Of a stretch of DNA of 64,000 bases, positions 63,720-64,000 are shown one piece after another. Both the position numbers and the translations under genes were made by a program. This stretch comes from Lachnospiraceae bacterium. GTDB taxonomy: Bacteria > Bacillota > Clostridia > Lachnospirales > Lachnospiraceae. Under the pieces are notes generated by a model. That model was given only the letters and a program-made list of their open reading frames with translations. It was not told the DNA's origin and ran no database searches. The stretch's first letter is position 1; each line of letters begins with the position of its first letter. The DNA lies in assembly GCA_900769115.1 (NCBI GenBank), contig CAAGFJ010000084.1, positions 1 to 64,000 of the forward strand, given 5' to 3'.

Positions 63720-64000
63720 ATGAAACCATTTAATAACGAAGAGATCAGGAAGTCTATGTGTCTATATGCGGTAACGGATTCCATGTGGTTAGGAAACCGG
63801 ACGCTGCCGGAGGTTGTGAAGGAAGCGTTAGAAGGTGGAGCAACGTTTTTGCAGATCCGGGAGAAGAATCTGGCATATCCGGAATTCGTGAAATTAGCAA
63901 CAGAGGTCAAAGCGGTAACAGATGCATATCACATTCCTTATGTTGTGGATGATGATGTTGAGCTTGCCAAAGAGATCGATGCAGATGGTGTGCATATCGG
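63720..64000 (+). CDS. thiE: Thiamine-phosphate synthase (5' part; cut by window end)
   Basis: 93 residues visible. LYAVTDSMWLGNRTLPEVVKEALEGGATFLQIREKN and VDDDVELAKEIDADGVHIG are typical of ThiE. Joins HMP-PP and thiazole phosphate. GAAAGAAGGAAG precedes ATG 63720. The C-terminal half lies beyond the window. Confidence 0.92.
   Translation, partial: MKPFNNEEIRKSMCLYAVTDSMWLGNRTLPEVVKEALEGGATFLQIREKNLAYPEFVKLATEVKAVTDAYHIPYVVDDDVELAKEIDADGVHI

Overview
The window reads as a stretch of chromosome from a low-to-medium GC, anaerobic gut-type Firmicute, most likely family Lachnospiraceae (Roseburia/Agathobacter/Coprococcus-like). The evidence is consistent AGGAGG ribosome sites, the clostridial gene set (cdaA-cdaR, MetNIQ, TPP-riboswitch thi genes, short clostridial ThiC, DUF1292, YczE/YitT membrane proteins), a secreted multidomain GH26 mannanase with an LRR_5 tail, and a shortage of respiratory functions. 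The genus cannot be fixed from sequence reading alone. No rRNA, tRNA or CRISPR was found.

Layout. 1-3.5 kb: a tightly packed operon holding the C-terminal part of a Cys-repeat (ACGX) peptide, its radical SAM/SPASM partner, a PNPOx-like/ferredoxin protein, a zinc macrodomain ADP-ribosyl hydrolase and a class M sirtuin (SirTM). This is the most unusual system in the window. 3.9-6.0 kb: divergent nitrilase and LysR regulator. 6.1-6.9 kb: a degraded island with a nonsense-mutated XRE repressor, a small orphan gene and a phage tape-measure stub. 7-17.6 kb: M14 carboxypeptidase, two-domain PPK2, COG0523 GTPase, SbcD/SbcC-like (YhaO/YhaN) pair, a GAF-GGDEF cyclase and a GGDEF*-EAL phosphodiesterase. 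17.8-20.9 kb: a Cys-rich 44-residue peptide and the metNIQ methionine importer. 21.3-25.2 kb: the GH26 mannanase. 25.4-32.4 kb: glycerate kinase, a small hydrolase, a LOR protein, then two membrane proteins followed by cdaA, cdaR, an HPr protein and cobB. 32.4-42.5 kb: AraC and LysR regulators, an intracellular GH5 enzyme, purA, a MarR/YczE unit, birA and gdhA with an elaborate upstream region. 42.7-46.3 kb: accessory DNA (DUF4143 ATPase, unknown proteins, a putative PD-(D/E)XK nuclease). 46.5-49 kb: a phosphatase next to a metallophosphoesterase-RNA ligase fusion, a candidate RNA-repair pair. 49-60.9 kb: MATE exporter, YitT, LysR, aminotransferase, trpE remnant, EcsC, a glycosyltransferase-aldo/keto reductase fusion, a trigger-factor-like lipoprotein, cupin and NhaC-type antiporter. 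60.9-64 kb: TPP riboswitch, thiC, a GC-rich array of self-complementary repeats, thiM and the start of thiE.

Two kinds of non-coding structure run through the window. One is a roughly 125-bp dispersed element made of four consecutive hairpins (best copies near 18.0, 34.5 and 54.2 kb). The other is a set of leader terminators placed before genes (nitrilase, gdhA, thiC), which suggests control by transcription attenuation. Functional statements are family-level inferences from residues visible in the sequence; no database search was run.
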